From NCBI GenBank assembly GCA_944332645.1, contig CALVKK010000051.1:1-7965 (forward strand): a stretch of DNA of 7,965 nucleotides, written 5' to 3'. Made by a program: the position numbers and the translations under genes. Below, in pieces: positions 6,532 through 7,965 of the stretch. The stretch is from an uncultured Bacilli bacterium (GTDB lineage Bacteria > Bacillota_I > Bacilli_A > RF39 > UBA660). Below the pieces are notes generated by a model. That model saw only the letters and a program-made list of their open reading frames with translations, did no database searches and was not told the origin of the DNA. Numbering within the stretch: position 1 is the stretch's first letter; the number at the start of each line of letters is the position of its first letter.

Positions 6532-6551
6532 CAATAATTGTCAATAATTGT
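6532..6551. repeat. Tandem 10-bp direct repeat at the lipoprotein stop codon
   Basis: CAATAATTGT occurs twice in perfect tandem. Each copy is nearly palindromic (CAAT-A-ATTG). The pair spans the stop codon of the small lipoprotein gene and the start of the gap before cse60. The opposite strand contains a perfect TTGACA, but no well-spaced -10 follows it. Chance in AT-rich DNA is quite possible. Confidence 0.4.
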
Positions 6552-6939
6552 ATTCATAAATATATTGATTATCTTCTGTCTCAATTAATAATTTAAAGTT
6601 TATATCATCAGTTTGATCAACATAGCCTATTAAAATAATTCCCTTTTCTTTTTGTAAATCTATTGGCTCATCAACTATTCCAACACTAGGAAATATATCT
6701 TTCGTTTTAACATCATGAATAACCAATGCTTTAACATTAGTCGCTTCAACTTTAGGTTCATCAATAATAACTTGATAAATTATTCTATTATCATTCACAT
6801 TATCAATGTTAAATTGAATATTAAAAGGAATATCTCGGGATATATTCTCATCATTTTTCAATTTTTCTACATACATATCATAGACATTTGATTTACTACA
6901 ACCAACTAATAATATCACTAAAAATAATAATTTCTTCAT
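6541..6939 (-). CDS. Small lipoprotein of unknown function
   Basis: A 132-residue protein whose signal MKKLLFLVILLVGC ends in the lipobox LVGC (C14 lipidated), so it should be tethered to the outer face of the membrane. The mature part is about 118 residues. It is rich in I, D, N and K, alternates hydrophobic and polar residues, and looks mostly beta-stranded. No catalytic motif or known domain is recognisable. The ATG at 6939 has a good Shine-Dalgarno site (AGAAGG) inside the last codons of the YgjP-like gene. Only 2 nt separate it from that gene's TAA, so the two are translated together. I do not recognise the family; it may be lineage-specific. Being in an envelope operon fits a cell-surface role. 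Confidence 0.85.
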   Translation of the reverse strand: MKKLLFLVILLVGCSKSNVYDMYVEKLKNDENISRDIPFNIQFNIDNVNDNRIIYQVIIDEPKVEATNVKALVIHDVKTKDIFPSVGIVDEPIDLQKEKGIILIGYVDQTDDINFKLLIETEDNQYIYEYNY

Positions 6940-6941
6940 AT

Positions 6942-7577
6942 TTAACCTTCTTTTAAAGTTTTTCTTATATTTTTATAATCTTTACAATATTTAGCTACCT
7001 GTAACCAAAAATTCTTTGAATGATCAAAATAAATAAAATGACTAAGTTCATGAATAATTACATAATCAATTTGTTTAATCCCATACTTTATCAATTCACT
7101 ATTCAAGGTAACAATATTGTCTTTATGGTTACAAACACCCCACCTAGTTTTCATTTTTCTGATTCTTAATTTAGGATATGGAATATCTTCGTTATATAAA
7201 CTATAAATATAATCTAATCGCTCTTTATAAATTTGTTCAATCTGTTTTTTTAACCATTTATTTAAATAATCCATACTTTTCACAAATATCTTATCTTCAC
7301 ATATTTCAATATCAAAGGTTGGTACAATAATAATATCATATTTCTTTCCTAAAAAATAAAAATGATTATTTTTTTCTTGTTTTAACTTATTCTTATCAAT
7401 CATTTTTTTCAATGTCAAATAATTATTATCTAAAAGTTTTTTTAAATAACTTTTACTACTAAAATAATTGGTTGTAATATATATACTATTATCTTCTTTT
7501 ATCCGAATGTATGTGTTTTTATTATTTTTTTTCTCAATTATAACATCATAATCAATATCATCGATTCTATATTTCAT
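6942..7577 (-). CDS. YgjP-like zinc metallohydrolase (M48-related, DUF45)
   Basis: This 211-residue cytoplasmic protein has no signal peptide or membrane helix. The zinc site is HELSH (176-180) with a third ligand candidate H186 in YFDHSKNFW. Upstream stands the block RKMKTRWGVCN (140-150), the signature of the YgjP/DUF45 family. The N-terminal 45 residues show the strand pattern of these proteins, and the length is slightly below the usual 230-240. The family is annotated as metal-dependent hydrolase. From memory, E. coli YgjP is reported to have UTP pyrophosphatase activity, but the substrate here is unknown. This is the first gene after a strong promoter. The ATG at 7577 is the only sensible start, because TAA lies in frame just upstream and the next methionine is residue 60. 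No Shine-Dalgarno site precedes it. Confidence 0.93.
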   Translation of the reverse strand: MKYRIDDIDYDVIIEKKNNKNTYIRIKEDNSIYITTNYFSSKSYLKKLLDNNYLTLKKMIDKNKLKQEKNNHFYFLGKKYDIIIVPTFDIEICEDKIFVKSMDYLNKWLKKQIEQIYKERLDYIYSLYNEDIPYPKLRIRKMKTRWGVCNHKDNIVTLNSELIKYGIKQIDYVIIHELSHFIYFDHSKNFWLQVAKYCKDYKNIRKTLKEG

Positions 7578-7583
7578 ATAAAA

Positions 7584-7612
7584 ATTATACCAAAATATGA
7601 TATAATTTTCAA
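7584..7612 (-). promoter_or_regulatory. Strong sigma-A promoter with extended -10, start of the ygjP-galE operon
   Basis: On the minus strand, TTGAAA (7607-7612) is followed after exactly 17 bp by TATAAT (7584-7589). A TG dinucleotide one base upstream of the -10 makes it an extended -10. The DNA upstream of the -35 is almost pure A/T with short A-runs, like an UP element. The A of the ygjP ATG (7577) is 7 nt beyond the hexamer, where transcription normally begins, so the transcript may be leaderless. Confidence 0.85.
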
Positions 7613-7683
7613 TGCTTTTATATATTAATATTTATTTATTTTAGAATTAATTATTATTTTATTAATTTTTTAATAATTCAAAT
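7613..7683. other. Nearly pure A/T spacer upstream of the ygjP promoter
   Basis: This 71-base stretch contains only two G or C bases beyond the first few positions. It holds no ORF and no convincing structure. The part next to the -35 may serve as an UP element for RNA polymerase; the rest separates the terminator from the promoter. Confidence 0.5.
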
Positions 7684-7725
7684 AAAAAAAACAATTTATA
7701 AATTTAAACTCATAAATTGTTTTTT
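7684..7725. terminator. Symmetric hairpin terminator between the partial gene and the ygjP operon
   Basis: Arms ACAATTTAT (7691-7699) and ATAAATTGT (7712-7720) form a perfect 9-bp stem around a 12-nt loop. The stem is flanked by seven A (7684-7690) on one side and a T-run (7721-7725) on the other. It could therefore terminate in both directions. The needed direction is minus, where it follows the stop codon of the partial gene by about 13 nt and has a 7-nt U-run. The stem is GC-poor, so efficiency is uncertain. Confidence 0.75.
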
Positions 7726-7737
7726 ACAGATTAGTAT

Positions 7738-7965
7738 CTAATTCAATGTATAAGGATTTTGAGCAGTACCTTTACCTCCAGTAAAGGTTAAATTAGACTT
7801 TAAGTATATTACTGAACGAATGCCACCATTATTTGTCGAAAGAGTGTTTTCCATATTGCCATTATAGCTAACAGTACGAACGTAAGACGAACTATATCTG
7901 TTCATTGTCCAATAATGAGCGGCAATAATAGGATTTTCTATAGTATTTATATCTACAAATGTTTT
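7738..7965 (-). CDS. C-terminus of a probable cell-surface protein, partial
   Basis: The last 75 codons of a gene enter from the window edge and end at TAG (7738-7740). The frame is open throughout and its codon use is clearly protein-like. The composition is rich in S, T, N and Y with few charged residues and no cysteine, as in exported proteins. The end contains NGGIRSVIYLKSNLTFTGG and closes GTAQNPYTLN. From memory this pattern (GGxRxVIxLKS, then TGGxGT, then NPY) recurs at the C-termini of secreted or pilin-like proteins of gut Firmicutes. The N-terminal part is outside the window, so the overall function cannot be named. There is no LPxTG sorting signal or membrane anchor at this end. 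A terminator follows directly, so the gene is separate from the ygjP operon. Confidence 0.82.
   Translation of the reverse strand, partial: KTFVDINTIENPIIAAHYWTMNRYSSSYVRTVSYNGNMENTLSTNNGGIRSVIYLKSNLTFTGGKGTAQNPYTLN

Noticed and set aside
6497..6544. N-terminal extension of the Cse60-like frame to a TTG at 6544
   Set aside because: The extra 16 residues are not part of the family pattern, the TTG lacks a ribosome-binding site and overlaps the upstream stop codon, while the ATG at 6496 has GGTGAT in front.
6542..6547. Perfect TTGACA on the minus strand as the -35 of a cse60 promoter
   Set aside because: No hexamer resembling TATAAT lies 16-18 bp downstream; the best candidate (TATCAT) is 21 bp away. 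I kept it only as part of the direct-repeat observation.
1..7965. Mycoplasma-type code with TGA as tryptophan
   Set aside because: TGA ends the Cse60-like, small lipoprotein and flippase genes at family-consistent lengths, with a tandem TGA-TGA after Cse60, and tryptophan is encoded by TGG.
1..7965. CRISPR array, tRNA or rRNA gene, insertion sequence or prophage
   Set aside because: The only tandem repeat is the coding 39-bp array without spacers. No tRNA-like cloverleaf, rRNA segment, transposase or terminal inverted repeats were seen.

Overview
The window is AT-rich (roughly 30% GC by eye) and every supportable gene lies on the minus strand. Tight gene packing, Gram-positive Shine-Dalgarno sites, GTG/TTG starts, lipoprotein signals, a SpoVD-type penicillin-binding protein next to mraY, and a Cse60-like sporulation protein all point to a low-GC Firmicute (class Bacilli or a relative, possibly a host-associated lineage). 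TGA acts as a stop in at least three genes, including a tandem TGA-TGA, so this is the standard bacterial code and not the Mycoplasma code.

Layout, read in the direction of transcription (high to low coordinates). (1) 7738-7965: the C-terminal end of a protein that looks surface-exposed, followed by a symmetric hairpin terminator (7684-7725). (2) 7607-7584: a strong sigma-A promoter placed so close to the next ATG that the mRNA may be leaderless. (3) 7577-3676: a compact unit of five genes with overlaps or short gaps: a YgjP-like zinc metallohydrolase, a small unknown lipoprotein, a Cse60-like protein, a 543-residue MurJ/YtgP/SpoVB-type lipid-linked glycan flippase, and UDP-glucose 4-epimerase (galE). 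(4) 3621-2263: an LppM-like lipoprotein with an additional transmembrane helix and a tail of ten 13-residue repeats. It has its own TATAAT box, preceded by a perfect 17-bp palindrome inside the end of galE, and it ends at a clear rho-independent terminator (2230-2256). (5) 1980-1: after a roughly 250-bp AT-rich leader, a SpoVD-type class B penicillin-binding protein overlapping the ribosome-binding site of mraY, which runs off the window edge.

The genes fit together as a cell-envelope neighbourhood: synthesis of lipid I (MraY), transport of lipid-linked precursor (flippase), peptidoglycan cross-linking (SpoVD/FtsI type), nucleotide-sugar supply for glycans (GalE), and three exported or anchored proteins. 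Cse60 and SpoVD suggest a link to sporulation, but neither proves that this organism sporulates.

The main points for a second look are the repeat-tailed LppM-like protein, the operator-like palindrome centred near -40 of its promoter, the apparent leaderless promoter, the Cse60 gene inside an envelope operon, and the conserved redox-type cysteine pair in the penicillin-binding protein. I did not find a convincing wholly new multi-gene system.
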